This document shows positions 1 to 7,834 of a stretch of DNA of 28,122 nucleotides, one piece after another. Position 1 is the stretch's first letter. Each line of letters begins with the position of its first letter. This DNA comes from JBDRAU01 sp043823315. GTDB lineage: Bacteria > Patescibacteriota > UBA1384 > DTJR01. The stretch covers positions 1 through 28,122 of the forward strand of contig JBDRAU010000073.1 of assembly GCA_043823315.1 (NCBI GenBank), written 5' to 3'. Both the position numbers and the translations under genes were made by a program. The notes beneath the pieces were generated by a model. That model searched no databases. It was not told the DNA's origin and saw nothing but the letters and a program-made list of their open reading frames with translations.

Positions 1-806
1 GAAGTTGACAGATCGACTATCTGAACGTCGAAACTTTGATAACTTGAGAGCATTGCTGTCGATGATATGGTGACCGCTAGTGGAACTACTGCCTGCTGGT
101 TGGCAGAAAGTGCATAACCGTTTTGGGTATAGGTTGGATAACCGTAACTGCCGTAGTTAGGATTGCCAAAAGTTGGATTTGTCTGGTAGGGGTTGTTTTG
201 GGCGTAAGGAAATCCTTGCGTTGAACTATTCGCCATCGAATATTGCATAAGCGAGTAGCGCGTCATAAATTCTGTTTTGGGGTCCGGCGTTGTACTCAGG
301 GGTACCATTTTCAGTGTAAATCCAAGATCTTTATCCTTGACCTCAAACGATCCCTCGTAGTTTTTATAACCTGCTCGGCTGGCGACGATTTCATATTTGC
401 CTGCCGTAGCTTCAAAAAGTTCTTCACCATTTTGGGATTTTGGGGGATCTGAAAGTTCTTCGTCTGTTTTTTCGCCGTTTTCGTCAATTACAATATTGAC
501 ATCACCGAGCAATCTTTCTGTTTTGCTGTTTATGGCGGCGAACTTCAATTTGTATTTAGTTTTTGTTGCACTGTCTTCGTCTGACGGTGCGGGTTGAACC
601 GGTGCAACAACTTGGCTTTGAACCGGTGCAATTGCTCCTCCTCCGTCATCGGTTAGGCCTGTGTCATCCGCAGCATTAGGACCTTGGTCGAGTAATGCTT
701 CTCCACCATCGGCAGTTTCATCGGCAGGAGGGCCGCCGTCAGTAGTTTGAGCAAAAACCGGTGCAGGCAGTGTGATAAGCAGAAGTAATATAATAAATTT
801 TTCCAT
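1..806 (-). CDS. Secreted protein with a carboxypeptidase-like/PEGA-type beta domain, C-terminus cut by window edge
   Basis: The ATG is at 806 and about 268 codons stay open to the left edge, so the C-terminus is missing. The N-terminus is a clear signal peptide: MEKF, a hydrophobic stretch (IILLLLITL), then PAPVFAQ as a plausible cleavage site. Next comes an acidic, Gly/Asp-rich linker with a repeated APVQ motif. A region around residues 85-170 resembles carboxypeptidase-regulatory or PEGA-type beta domains (AGKYEIVASRAGYKNYEGSF). The following stretch is rich in Tyr, Asn, Gln and Pro (NPYQTNPTFGNPNYGSYGYP) and is probably disordered or adhesive. A weak Shine-Dalgarno (AGGAAA) precedes the ATG. 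The gene starts 18 bases after the stop of the 800-residue gene, so the two are probably one operon. Function unknown; a cell-surface role is inferred. Confidence 0.8.
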   Translation of the reverse strand, partial: MEKFIILLLLITLPAPVFAQTTDGGPPADETADGGEALLDQGPNAADDTGLTDDGGGAIAPVQSQVVAPVQPAPSDEDSATKTKYKLKFAAINSKTERLLGDVNIVIDENGEKTDEELSDPPKSQNGEELFEATAGKYEIVASRAGYKNYEGSFEVKDKDLGFTLKMVPLSTTPDPKTEFMTRYSLMQYSMANSSTQGFPYAQNNPYQTNPTFGNPNYGSYGYPTYTQNGYALSANQQAVVPLAVTISSTAMLSSYQSFDVQIVDLST

Positions 807-824
807 AATTTTTCCTATTTTTTA

Positions 825-3227
825 TTAAAAGAAATCTCTCATTTGACTAAGCATTTGGAATTGTGCGCTATAGGCCCAGCAACCTTCGGGGCAAAGTCTT
901 GGATTCGAAAGACAGATGTGGCACTGCGGGGGGATTCCGAGTTGGTTGAAAGCGGCGCATTTTTCACGTAGTGGATTAAAATTAATTGATACACTGGAAT
1001 TATTTCCCATTGCCTTACTCGCCATCCATCCAATTATTCCACCTATACCCGCATTTTTTAAAAGGGAATTGTCTTTTGAGCCCGTTGCGGCACCCATTAC
1101 TAATCCAAAAGCTATAGTTTCCACTTCGCTTAAATTACCAGTTCCGATGGTCAAATTGATCCCTTGGCACAAATTAATGAACCCGCCAATACTTCCCCCT
1201 GGCATTCCCAAACCTACTGAAATTCCGGGCCTAAGTCCTCCTTCAGCAGTTAGTCCATTTGGACGTTCGGGATTATAGCCGAGGTTTGGTAAGCTACTAT
1301 CAATTTTCTGCCAGCCGAGGTAAGGGGCTTCGGGTTTATATTGAAATTGGTATTCGCCCTTTTCCCCGCCTTTTGATACAAACCTGCTTTGGTTGTTATT
1401 TAATTTTTCATAGATGACTGGAGCGTCAATTCCGGGAGGTTCAGCGGCCGATGGCTGCGCAATAAGGAGAACCTTAACTTGTGTGTCGGATTGTTTTGTG
1501 ACGTTGAAGCAAATATTATTATCTCCAGTGGGGTTTTTGGGTGTTGGTAGTATAAACGAAGATTTTCTGGCAGAGATGGTGTATGTTCCGGCAGGTAATC
1601 CTCGAATTATGGTCGTGTTATTTGTTAGTCCGTTATCTGGGGTAATAATCGTGTATCTCTCCTGGCCCCCAAAAATTCCCCTTAGCATGGTGGTATTTTG
1701 GAAGCTTTGCCAAAAACTGCAGGCTTTGTTGTTTGCAAATCCGCTTTCCGCTTTTAGTCCTTCAAGCTTTGCATTTGCGTCCTTAAGGGGTTTGCCGGTT
1801 AATGTAAGAGTTACGCCACCAACAGGTACAATTTTATTTTGAGCTGGATCTTCTTCTGTCCCATTGCCAGAGTTTCGCCACGCGGAAAATGTAACTTTTC
1901 CAGTTCCAGCTGGTGCGGCCTGGGTTCCTGGGCCGAAGACGGGAACCTTAGGATCTATTTGACCAGCTCCTTGTCCCTCGGCATCAGCGATAGTACCTCC
2001 TGGCGTAGAGCAATTTTTTGTATAATCCGAAGTACTAAATCTATAACTCTCGGTTTCTCCTTTTTGAGCCTGGTTTTTCGTAATAACTCCACATGGGAAA
2101 CAAAGACCAGTTTCGCTCACCTTTCCAACCATCCATATTTGTCCCTTGTCGCACTTATCAGTAGTAGCTGTGGCTTGGTGGGTGCATTCGTTTATATCCA
2201 CCTCAGTATGCATTCCAACGTTCACAGCTCCTGTGTCGCTAGGCTTAAGACATACGGGGCTATTGTCTGGATCGCCTGCGATATCGTAACACTTTTCACC
2301 CGTCGGACATCCTTTCGTTGGGGCAGCTGGCGCATCTGACCCTGCGCTTCCGGTGGTTCGACGTGGACACCCTGTCGATTTATTGTACATTTGATGTTCT
2401 GCTTCTGTATTACTAACGCAGTATGGATCTCCACCTTTTACGGAAACACATGTTTCTCCATTCTCACACTCTAGCGTTGTGGCAGCTGCCGCAGTTGTCT
2501 CGTCGCTTCCAGGTCCTGTCTGTCCCGAGGTGCATGAAGAATCGGGTAGTTCTGTGTAATCCCAAGGCTTTGAATTCAGCAATGATCTATCTATCCTTAC
2601 TGGGTTCCCTGTATCATCTTTGATTCTAACGCAAACTAAATTTGTGTCTGAAGCAGGCGCTGATTGAGGGGTGATCACGTTGATGCTGATGCCCTGTGTT
2701 CCTTCACGCGATGTGTTTGCATAGGTAACTTCTATTGTTTTACCGCCCGTACAGTCGAAAGTTGCAGATTTTATCTTTGGCTGTTGGGCTTGAGGTACAG
2801 TAGAGGTTTTATTGCTTCCCTCCGAATACAAGTAGGATGACCCACCTTGTCCATAAACAGTTATGTATTTATTTTGGTTTGAAATAGATTGGGTTGATTG
2901 GTTGTTCAGGATTAAATAAAGATTTGACCATCCAGTGACTATCGACCCTCCAGTTTCGTCTGTATTTTTAATGGGGTCATATTGGATAGTAACCCCGTCC
3001 TTCATCTGTACCTTACAAGCTACCTGAATATCCGCAAAAACACCTCTTTTATAAGCAAAATAGGCACTTCCAGCAATTAAAAGAAGCACTACCGAAAAAC
3101 TCACCAATCGGGATATTCTTGGTTTAGACAGGAATTTTTTTAATTTCGACAATCTCCCTCCTTGGGAGAGCTTATTTCTTGCCCCGTTGCCATATCGGGT
3201 ATGGCTTACGGGGATACCTAATACCAT
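825..3227 (-). CDS. Large cysteine-rich secreted or membrane-anchored protein, function unknown
   Basis: An 800-residue protein with one N-terminal hydrophobic segment (about 41-59, LVSFSVVLLLIAGSAYFAY) after a basic stretch, so it is probably a signal anchor with the rest outside the cell. Two similar cysteine modules, C-x2-GE-x-C followed by a GDP-containing loop and another Cys, lie at about 254-271 and 307-326. A looser cysteine cluster follows (359-379). Residues about 444-560 look like a beta-sandwich of the carboxypeptidase-regulatory/Cna-B kind (GLPAGTYTISARKSSF). A Gly-rich hydrophobic stretch lies at about 675-742, and the C-terminus has more paired cysteines (CHIC, CPEGC). A TATAAT box 8 bases before the ATG supports the start at 3227. 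A TTG at 3152 behind AAGGAGG is a possible alternative start. I recognise no family for the whole protein. Confidence 0.8.
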   Translation of the reverse strand: MVLGIPVSHTRYGNGARNKLSQGGRLSKLKKFLSKPRISRLVSFSVVLLLIAGSAYFAYKRGVFADIQVACKVQMKDGVTIQYDPIKNTDETGGSIVTGWSNLYLILNNQSTQSISNQNKYITVYGQGGSSYLYSEGSNKTSTVPQAQQPKIKSATFDCTGGKTIEVTYANTSREGTQGISINVITPQSAPASDTNLVCVRIKDDTGNPVRIDRSLLNSKPWDYTELPDSSCTSGQTGPGSDETTAAAATTLECENGETCVSVKGGDPYCVSNTEAEHQMYNKSTGCPRRTTGSAGSDAPAAPTKGCPTGEKCYDIAGDPDNSPVCLKPSDTGAVNVGMHTEVDINECTHQATATTDKCDKGQIWMVGKVSETGLCFPCGVITKNQAQKGETESYRFSTSDYTKNCSTPGGTIADAEGQGAGQIDPKVPVFGPGTQAAPAGTGKVTFSAWRNSGNGTEEDPAQNKIVPVGGVTLTLTGKPLKDANAKLEGLKAESGFANNKACSFWQSFQNTTMLRGIFGGQERYTIITPDNGLTNNTTIIRGLPAGTYTISARKSSFILPTPKNPTGDNNICFNVTKQSDTQVKVLLIAQPSAAEPPGIDAPVIYEKLNNNQSRFVSKGGEKGEYQFQYKPEAPYLGWQKIDSSLPNLGYNPERPNGLTAEGGLRPGISVGLGMPGGSIGGFINLCQGINLTIGTGNLSEVETIAFGLVMGAATGSKDNSLLKNAGIGGIIGWMASKAMGNNSSVSINFNPLREKCAAFNQLGIPPQCHICLSNPRLCPEGCWAYSAQFQMLSQMRDFF

Positions 3228-3235
3228 TTTTTCAA

Positions 3236-3241
3236 ATTATA
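3236..3241 (-). promoter_or_regulatory. Candidate -10 box (TATAAT) giving a near-leaderless mRNA
   Basis: On the minus strand a perfect TATAAT ends 8 bases before the ATG at 3227. No good -35 box is found at 16-18 bases. If it is used, transcription would start at or next to the start codon. Confidence 0.45.
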
Positions 3242-3300
3242 CTGCTCTCGTCAACAGCATGGGATTAATACCGCTGAAAACACTAAAAACATCAAATAAC

Positions 3301-3412
3301 TTATTCTTCGAGCGAGTGAAGCGAGTCGAGAAGATCCAACCTGACAGTTCTCGACCTACCTGCCGGTAGGCAGGCTTTGCTCGAACAAAAAACAAGCTAA
3401 AGCTTGGGCTCC
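3301..3412 (-). repeat. Dispersed palindromic repeat, copy A
   Basis: This fills most of the trmD to 800-residue-gene intergenic space. Read on the minus strand it starts with a 22-base block (3391-3412) identical to 27507-27528. It then has GTTCGAGC, the palindromic core CCTGCC-TACC-GGCAGG, a GTCGAGAA block, and ends in CGCTCGAAGAATAA. The same architecture recurs at 23886-24009 and 27560-27740. It begins two bases after the trmD stop codon. Such GC-rich palindromes are common in CPR genomes; their function is not established. Confidence 0.75.
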
Positions 3413-3414
3413 AC

Positions 3415-4071
3415 CTAAACCGTTCGAGTATTGTCCTCTTTCCACTTTTTGATCTTTTTGTGATCTCCGCAAAGGAGGACCTCGGGTACTTTTTTGCCCT
3501 CAAAATCAAATGGACGCGTATACTGAGGATACTCGAGTGTTTTCTCATTGTTGTCAATCGAAAAACTCTCCGATTTTGAGGATTCATCTTTTCCCAATAC
3601 TCCCGAAATCAGTCTTGAGGTCGCGTCGATTATAGTCATTGCGGGAATTTCTCCACCCGTTAGCACATAGGGACCGATTGAAATTTTTTCATCGACATAT
3701 TCTTCGACTCTCTTGTCGTGTCCTTCGTAATGAGCGCAAACAAGGACTATTTCATCATACTTCAAAAGGCGATGGGCTATTTTTTGGCTGAATTGTTCTC
3801 CGTCGGCAGACAAAAGTATTACTCTGCGTTTTGCAGATTTTCTGGGACTCGCTTTTTTTAGAGCTTTATACATTACATCGACTCTAAGTAACATTCCGAC
3901 CCCGCCGCCATAAGGCCTGTCGTCAACCTGCTTATAGTTACCGAGTCCAAAATCCCGAATATTTATCGTTTCAAGTTTGATCTTTGAGTTTTTTATAGCG
4001 CGCGAAATAACCGAATATTCTTTGATTCGATTTATAAATTCGGGAAACAGGGTAATCACTTTAAACTTCAT
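3415..4071 (-). CDS. trmD: tRNA (guanine-N1)-methyltransferase TrmD, short form
   Basis: Transfers a methyl group from S-adenosylmethionine to N1 of G37 in tRNAs, which prevents +1 frameshifting. The SPOUT-knot signatures are clear: DDRPYGGGVGM, CAHYEGHDKRV, SIGPYVLTGGEIPAM, then EYPQYTRP. The protein has 218 residues against 255 in E. coli and lacks most of the C-terminal helical domain, stopping at KKWKEDNTRTV directly beside repeat copy A. An ungapped alignment from GVLG to ESF places Glu where E. coli has the general base Asp169 (EDSF in E. coli, SESF here), and Arg114 is His. The motif-rich core makes the assignment secure; full activity is not. rimM and rplS, the usual neighbours of trmD, are absent here. 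A terminator-like hairpin separates it from khpA. Confidence 0.95.
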   Translation of the reverse strand: MKFKVITLFPEFINRIKEYSVISRAIKNSKIKLETINIRDFGLGNYKQVDDRPYGGGVGMLLRVDVMYKALKKASPRKSAKRRVILLSADGEQFSQKIAHRLLKYDEIVLVCAHYEGHDKRVEEYVDEKISIGPYVLTGGEIPAMTIIDATSRLISGVLGKDESSKSESFSIDNNEKTLEYPQYTRPFDFEGKKVPEVLLCGDHKKIKKWKEDNTRTV

Positions 4072-4116
4072 AATGACTTATTATAGGCAAATAAGGCGAG
4101 AAAATCAACCCATAAC

Positions 4117-4151
4117 AAAAACCGCCCGTTAAATATAACTTGGCGGTTTTT
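4117..4151 (-). terminator. Rho-independent terminator, probably bidirectional, after rpsP-khpA
   Basis: A perfect 10-base stem (AAAAACCGCC, 4117-4126; GGCGGTTTTT, 4142-4151) with a 15-base loop lies 11 bases after the khpA stop. The A/T ends give a U-run on either strand. Confidence 0.8.
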
Positions 4152-4162
4152 GCGGTTTGTTG

Positions 4163-4588
4163 TTAAAGAATACTGGTGGTGCTTTCCTCGGTAGTTTCCT
4201 CCATCGGGGTAACTTCTGGTTCGGAGTCGCTCGAGGCGTCGGTTGAAGAGTCGTTTGCGGCTTCACTAGATTCATCGCTTACAATATCTGATGGAGCATC
4301 GCCTGAGCCCTTCTCGCTCGCTTCACCAGTGTCTTCTTTTCCTCCTTCTGGCTCAATAATTTTCAGGTTGACCCTAGCATGCTCTTTAGCGCCCAGAACT
4401 CTAAGCAAAGTTCGGATTGCTTTGGCGGTCTTTCCTTCTTTACCGATAATTTTACCCATATCGGTCGGATCAACAGAAAGCTCTATCAAGACTCCCATTT
4501 CGTCAACTTTTCTCTCTGTTTTAACCTTATCGGGGTTGTCGACAATTTCTTTGACGACCATCTCCACAAAACTTTGATCTTTCTCCAT
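4163..4588 (-). CDS. khpA: KhpA-like KH-domain RNA-binding protein with acidic tail
   Basis: A small KH-domain protein of the KhpA family, known in other bacteria as an RNA chaperone that partners KhpB/EloR. The KH fold spans about residues 1-80, with the GxxG-type loop seen as GKIIGKEGKTAKAIRTLL. The ATG at 4588 was chosen because GGAGG (4594-4598) lies 5 bases upstream; the in-frame GTG at 4600 overlaps this site and is unlikely to be the start. The usual family length is about 75-80 residues. This protein has about 141, with a 55-60 residue Ser/Glu/Asp-rich tail (SDESSEAANDSSTDASSDSE) that is probably disordered. It follows rpsP, the common bacterial order, but rimM is missing between it and trmD. 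Confidence 0.9.
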   Translation of the reverse strand: MEKDQSFVEMVVKEIVDNPDKVKTERKVDEMGVLIELSVDPTDMGKIIGKEGKTAKAIRTLLRVLGAKEHARVNLKIIEPEGGKEDTGEASEKGSGDAPSDIVSDESSEAANDSSTDASSDSEPEVTPMEETTEESTTSIL

Positions 4589-4631
4589 ATTGTCCTCCAC
4601 ATCGAGTCAGATACTTCTGACCCGAGAGTCC

Positions 4632-4694
4632 CGTCACAATCCACTACTTGTCATAACTGAACGTAGTTCGTTTGACAGTAGGGATTTGTGATGG
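4632..4694 (-). repeat. Long imperfect hairpin between rpsP and khpA
   Basis: The arms at 4634-4653 and 4673-4691 (TCACAA.TCC.CTAC.TGTCA) pair over about 18 positions with single-base bulges. The 19-base loop contains a small GAAC-GTA-GTTC hairpin. It would form in the rpsP-khpA mRNA just upstream of the khpA Shine-Dalgarno site. It could be an RNA processing or attenuation structure, or a small inserted palindrome. Confidence 0.6.
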
Positions 4695-4716
4695 GGCGCC
4701 CGTCAGGACGCTTTAA

Positions 4717-5265
4717 TTATTTGCCTTCTTCTAAATTTTTTTCAACCTTTTCTTTCCCGACGTTTCCAGTCGGGACTCCGACAGTTTTGCTCGTCGGAGC
4801 TACTTCTTCACCCTTTTTGGCAGGAACTTCGGCGACCTCTTCTTGCTTGTCTGCTGCTACGGTTTCTTGCTGAATTTCAACTTCTTTGCTTTCGTCCGTT
4901 TCTCCCGTCTGTTCACTCGCCGGTTGTTTTTCAGCTTCTTGACTGTCTTTTGGTGGTGCTACCGGAGCTTTTGATTTTACTTCTTTTTCCTTCTTTGCCT
5001 TTGGTGCATCCGGAACAAACGAAGCATTTTTGTGGTCGATTTTATTCATTTCTAGCAATTTTGAGACGGAGTTAGAAGCTTGCGCTCCTTTATTGAGCCA
5101 ATCTAAAATTTCCTCTTTTTTCAAAGAGGATTCTTTAGTGTGCGGATTATACCAGCCGAGAATCTTTAAAAACCCCGATTTTGTCGGTTTTGAACTTTCC
5201 GTAAGAACTATTCTAAAGAAAGCTGAATTTTTTCTGCCTTGTCTTTGATACCTGATTACTAGCAT
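4717..5265 (-). CDS. rpsP: Small ribosomal subunit protein bS16 with long charged C-terminal extension
   Basis: Residues 1-85 match ribosomal protein bS16: MLVIRYQRQGRKNSAFFRIV at the N-terminus, then GWYNPHTKE and LDWLNKGAQASNSVSKLL. bS16 binds 16S rRNA in the body of the small subunit and helps its assembly. Bacterial bS16 is usually 80-90 residues; this one has 182. The extra 95 residues are low-complexity, rich in Glu, Lys, Ala, Val and Pro, and probably disordered. The ATG at 5265 is preceded by AAGGAAAA at a suitable distance. Downstream comes khpA, as in many bacteria. fmt ends 34 bases upstream, so a shared transcript is possible. Confidence 0.95.
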   Translation of the reverse strand: MLVIRYQRQGRKNSAFFRIVLTESSKPTKSGFLKILGWYNPHTKESSLKKEEILDWLNKGAQASNSVSKLLEMNKIDHKNASFVPDAPKAKKEKEVKSKAPVAPPKDSQEAEKQPASEQTGETDESKEVEIQQETVAADKQEEVAEVPAKKGEEVAPTSKTVGVPTGNVGKEKVEKNLEEGK

Positions 5266-5299
5266 TTATCAGATTTTCCTTCATTTCTTGGTTTGTTGC

Positions 5300-6178
5300 T
5301 TAATCAACTTTAACAAATTTGGGCATTTTTGTCAACAATTGGCAGTGTCCATTGGCAAAGTCCTTAAAGCTTATCGGTTTTTTACCTTCAAGCTGTATTA
5401 ACTCGATTTGGAGCAAATTGTTGTTGATTTTGGCGCTGTGAATAATTATTCGCTTATTCTCGATTATCATAAAAGCTTTTGGCCACCTAGAGAACGCCCT
5501 GATTTTAGCAAAAGCTGATTTTGGACTATCGCCATCAGTGATCTGCCCGTCTGATTTTTTAATTTTCTTGGTAAACTTGCCAAGGAGATCACTGGTTTTT
5601 TGAGTTTCCAGTTCCCCCTGGCGATATTTATTTAGTTTTTCGGGTAAATCGGCAAGCGCTTCTTCAATTATTCTATTTCTTAGAGAATCAAAAGTATCGT
5701 TTGATTTAATCTTAATTTTTTCTTGTACAAGGATGTCACCCTGATCAAGTTTCGGAGAAATTCTAAATATCGTATAACCTGTTTCTCCTTTGCCATCGAG
5801 GATTGCTTGCTGGATGGGAGACGCACCGGGATATTCCGGTAGGAGGGAGAAGTGAATATTCAAGATGCCGTTTTCAAAAAGATCGATTAGAGATTTGGGA
5901 ATAATCTTGCCGTAAGAAAAAATAAAACCGAATTTGTCCTGATCTTTTTCTAGCGCCATTGAAATTTCGTTATTTACATTTTTTTCAGCGAGGTTGTTAG
6001 GGGAGATTACTTTTAAGTTATTCGACTTGGCGAACCGATGAGCTGCATTTTCGGATATTATTTTTTTTCTTCCGGTTCTTTTGGGCGACTCGCTGACTAA
6101 GAGAGATATTCTTTCGTTCTGCTTCAAAAGAGATTTGTAAAATTTTTCAAAATCTTCATCGCTTGAAAAAAAGATCAT
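5300..6178 (-). CDS. fmt: Methionyl-tRNA formyltransferase
   Basis: Formylates Met-tRNA(fMet) from 10-formyl-tetrahydrofolate to make the initiator tRNA. The catalytic domain shows ILNIHFSLLPEYPGASPI with the expected Asn107 and His109, and KLDQGDIL with the catalytic Asp145. A C-terminal OB-like domain follows (about 205-292). The length, 292, is slightly below the usual 310-315. The N-terminus is diverged: the usual MGTPEFA motif reads FSSDEDFEKF. The ATG at 6178 directly follows the def stop codon with no gap, so translation is probably coupled. The fmt-def pair is a classic arrangement for initiator formylation and N-terminal deformylation. Confidence 0.93.
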   Translation of the reverse strand: MIFFSSDEDFEKFYKSLLKQNERISLLVSESPKRTGRKKIISENAAHRFAKSNNLKVISPNNLAEKNVNNEISMALEKDQDKFGFIFSYGKIIPKSLIDLFENGILNIHFSLLPEYPGASPIQQAILDGKGETGYTIFRISPKLDQGDILVQEKIKIKSNDTFDSLRNRIIEEALADLPEKLNKYRQGELETQKTSDLLGKFTKKIKKSDGQITDGDSPKSAFAKIRAFSRWPKAFMIIENKRIIIHSAKINNNLLQIELIQLEGKKPISFKDFANGHCQLLTKMPKFVKVD

Positions 6179-6640
6179 TTATTTATCGCAAATTAATATG
6201 CCATCAAGGTGGTCGATTTCATGTTGGATCGTCCTTGCAAAGAGTCCTTTGGCTTTTAGCTTTTCACGTTTGCCGGATCTTGCATTGTATTCAATATGTA
6301 TTTTTTTGTGTCGCAAGACTTCGAACTCCTGCTTCGGAAGTGAAAAACAGGCTTCGGTTTGGAGCTCCCTTTCCTTGCTTCGCCAAATAATTTTTGGGTT
6401 TATTAGTATCGTTTCGGGGATGTCGGAAATATCTGCCTTGTCGTCTTTCTTGCGGGTATATTTTAAAACAGCAACCGAAAGGGATTTGCCGATTTGGGGA
6501 GCAGCTAAACCCACGCCCTCCAAAGTCTCAAGCTTGTTGAAAAGTTCATCAACTAAAAAATCAACAGAATCAAAATCTTTGACTTGTTCTGTCTTTTTTC
6601 TAAGAACCGGATTATCTTTAGGGACTAATTCTACCATCAA
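6179..6640 (-). CDS. def: Peptide deformylase
   Basis: Removes the formyl group from nascent proteins. The three metal-site motifs are present: GVGLAAPQIG (motif 1), EACFSLP in place of the usual EGCLS (motif 2, the Cys ligand is kept), and HEIDHLDG (motif 3, HExxH). The length of 153 residues is typical. Its ATG overlaps the stop of the upstream glycosyltransferase as ATGA (6637-6640), and fmt starts right after its stop, so it lies inside a translationally coupled string. Ala and Phe in motif 2 are unusual but conservative. Confidence 0.95.
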   Translation of the reverse strand: MMVELVPKDNPVLRKKTEQVKDFDSVDFLVDELFNKLETLEGVGLAAPQIGKSLSVAVLKYTRKKDDKADISDIPETILINPKIIWRSKERELQTEACFSLPKQEFEVLRHKKIHIEYNARSGKREKLKAKGLFARTIQHEIDHLDGILICDK

Positions 6641-7797
6641 AACATCTTCTCACTTTTTTCCTGCGAAACTGATTCGTATAACTTTAGCAGAAAATGAGTC
6701 ATATTTGAAGCCCTTAGCTCAATGGCGTGTATTCGGGCGTTTCTTTTGAATTCCAGCATCAGTTGTTTTCTTCTCAAAACTTCTATAATTCCTTTGGCAA
6801 AATCATTGACATCGTTTTTTTTGATCAGTCCGTTTTGATTGTGTTTGACAAAATCGGATGCTCCATAGCCCTCAACTGCGACAACCGGAGTACCGGATGA
6901 AAGCGATTCCAGAATACAAAGAGGTTGCGGATCAAGTGTCTTGGGGTATGCGAAAACATCCGTTGCGCCATAAATCTTATTAACTTGTGACTTGGGAAGA
7001 AATCCGGCAACGGTAACGTAATCAGCAAAACCTTGGTGGGAAATTAATTTTTTTAGCTCTTTCTCTTTGCTCCCGCCTCCGATTATTAAAAGATGCACAT
7101 CGTCGATCGCTTTCCAGATAATCTTGAATGATTTAAGCAGGAGTTCCAGTGCCGCATCTTCTTCCAGTCTTGCGACATAAAGAATAATCTGGCGCTCTTT
7201 TGGAATTTGGAATTTCTCGCGTACTGCTTGGGGAGGGTAACTGGCGTAATCTTTGGTAAAAACACCGACGGGAGTTACGCTAATCGGCGTGCTGACCCCG
7301 ATCTCTTCAAAATACTTCTTCTCTCCCTTGCTTAAAGCCGCGACGTGATCGCAATTATTTGCTATGTCGAGGAGTTTTTTTATCGACTTTCTCTCGGGAG
7401 AAGTAAAACTCAAAGCGCTTTTTTTGTTTTCGTATTCGGGAAATAAACGATAAAAAGAAGCAATGTGTTTAGCGCCGCTTGAAGCGGCAAAATCCAGGCT
7501 GTATTTAAAAGGTGAGTAGAAGTGATGTGAATGAACAATGTCGAACTGCGCCTGCTCAATAACTTTATCCTTGGGGGAATTTGTCGGCCATACCGTCGGC
7601 TTAAATTTGTCCGAAACAGAGTAAATTCCAGGCATCGTCACAATTTTTTCTTCTTTTATCTTGAGCGATTTATACTCCGGAGCGAAAATCCATACATCGT
7701 GCCCAATCTTTGACAAACTTCTTCTTAGCGTCTCGACAGAAATACTCGTTCCGTTTGGGGCCGGAACATATGTATCGGTTACTAAAGCAATCTTCAT
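6637..7797 (-). CDS. GT4-family glycosyltransferase, possibly a diacylglycerol glucosyltransferase
   Basis: A GT-B-fold retaining glycosyltransferase of family 4, 386 residues. The N-terminal acceptor domain starts MKIALVTDTYVPAPNGTSIS and has HSHHFYSPF. The C-terminal nucleotide-sugar domain has ILYVARLEEDAALELLL, GGGSKEKELKKL, and DPQPLCILESLSSGTPVVA, which is the E-x7-E motif with Asp in the first position. The overall pattern is like 1,2-diacylglycerol 3-alpha-glucosyltransferases, which would make a membrane glycolipid, but the acceptor cannot be read from the sequence. A TATGAT box lies 6 bases before the ATG. The gene is coupled to def by a 4-base overlap and begins 37 bases after the PriA-like gene. 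Confidence 0.88.
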   Translation of the reverse strand: MKIALVTDTYVPAPNGTSISVETLRRSLSKIGHDVWIFAPEYKSLKIKEEKIVTMPGIYSVSDKFKPTVWPTNSPKDKVIEQAQFDIVHSHHFYSPFKYSLDFAASSGAKHIASFYRLFPEYENKKSALSFTSPERKSIKKLLDIANNCDHVAALSKGEKKYFEEIGVSTPISVTPVGVFTKDYASYPPQAVREKFQIPKERQIILYVARLEEDAALELLLKSFKIIWKAIDDVHLLIIGGGSKEKELKKLISHQGFADYVTVAGFLPKSQVNKIYGATDVFAYPKTLDPQPLCILESLSSGTPVVAVEGYGASDFVKHNQNGLIKKNDVNDFAKGIIEVLRRKQLMLEFKRNARIHAIELRASNMTHFLLKLYESVSQEKSEKMF

Positions 7798-7834
7798 ATC
7801 TTAATCATACCTCAAAGACAGCTAAATATAAAAG

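Noticed and set aside
3237..3587. A 116-codon minus-strand ORF overlapping the trmD end
   Set aside because: It is out of frame with trmD and passes through repeat copy A; no supporting features.
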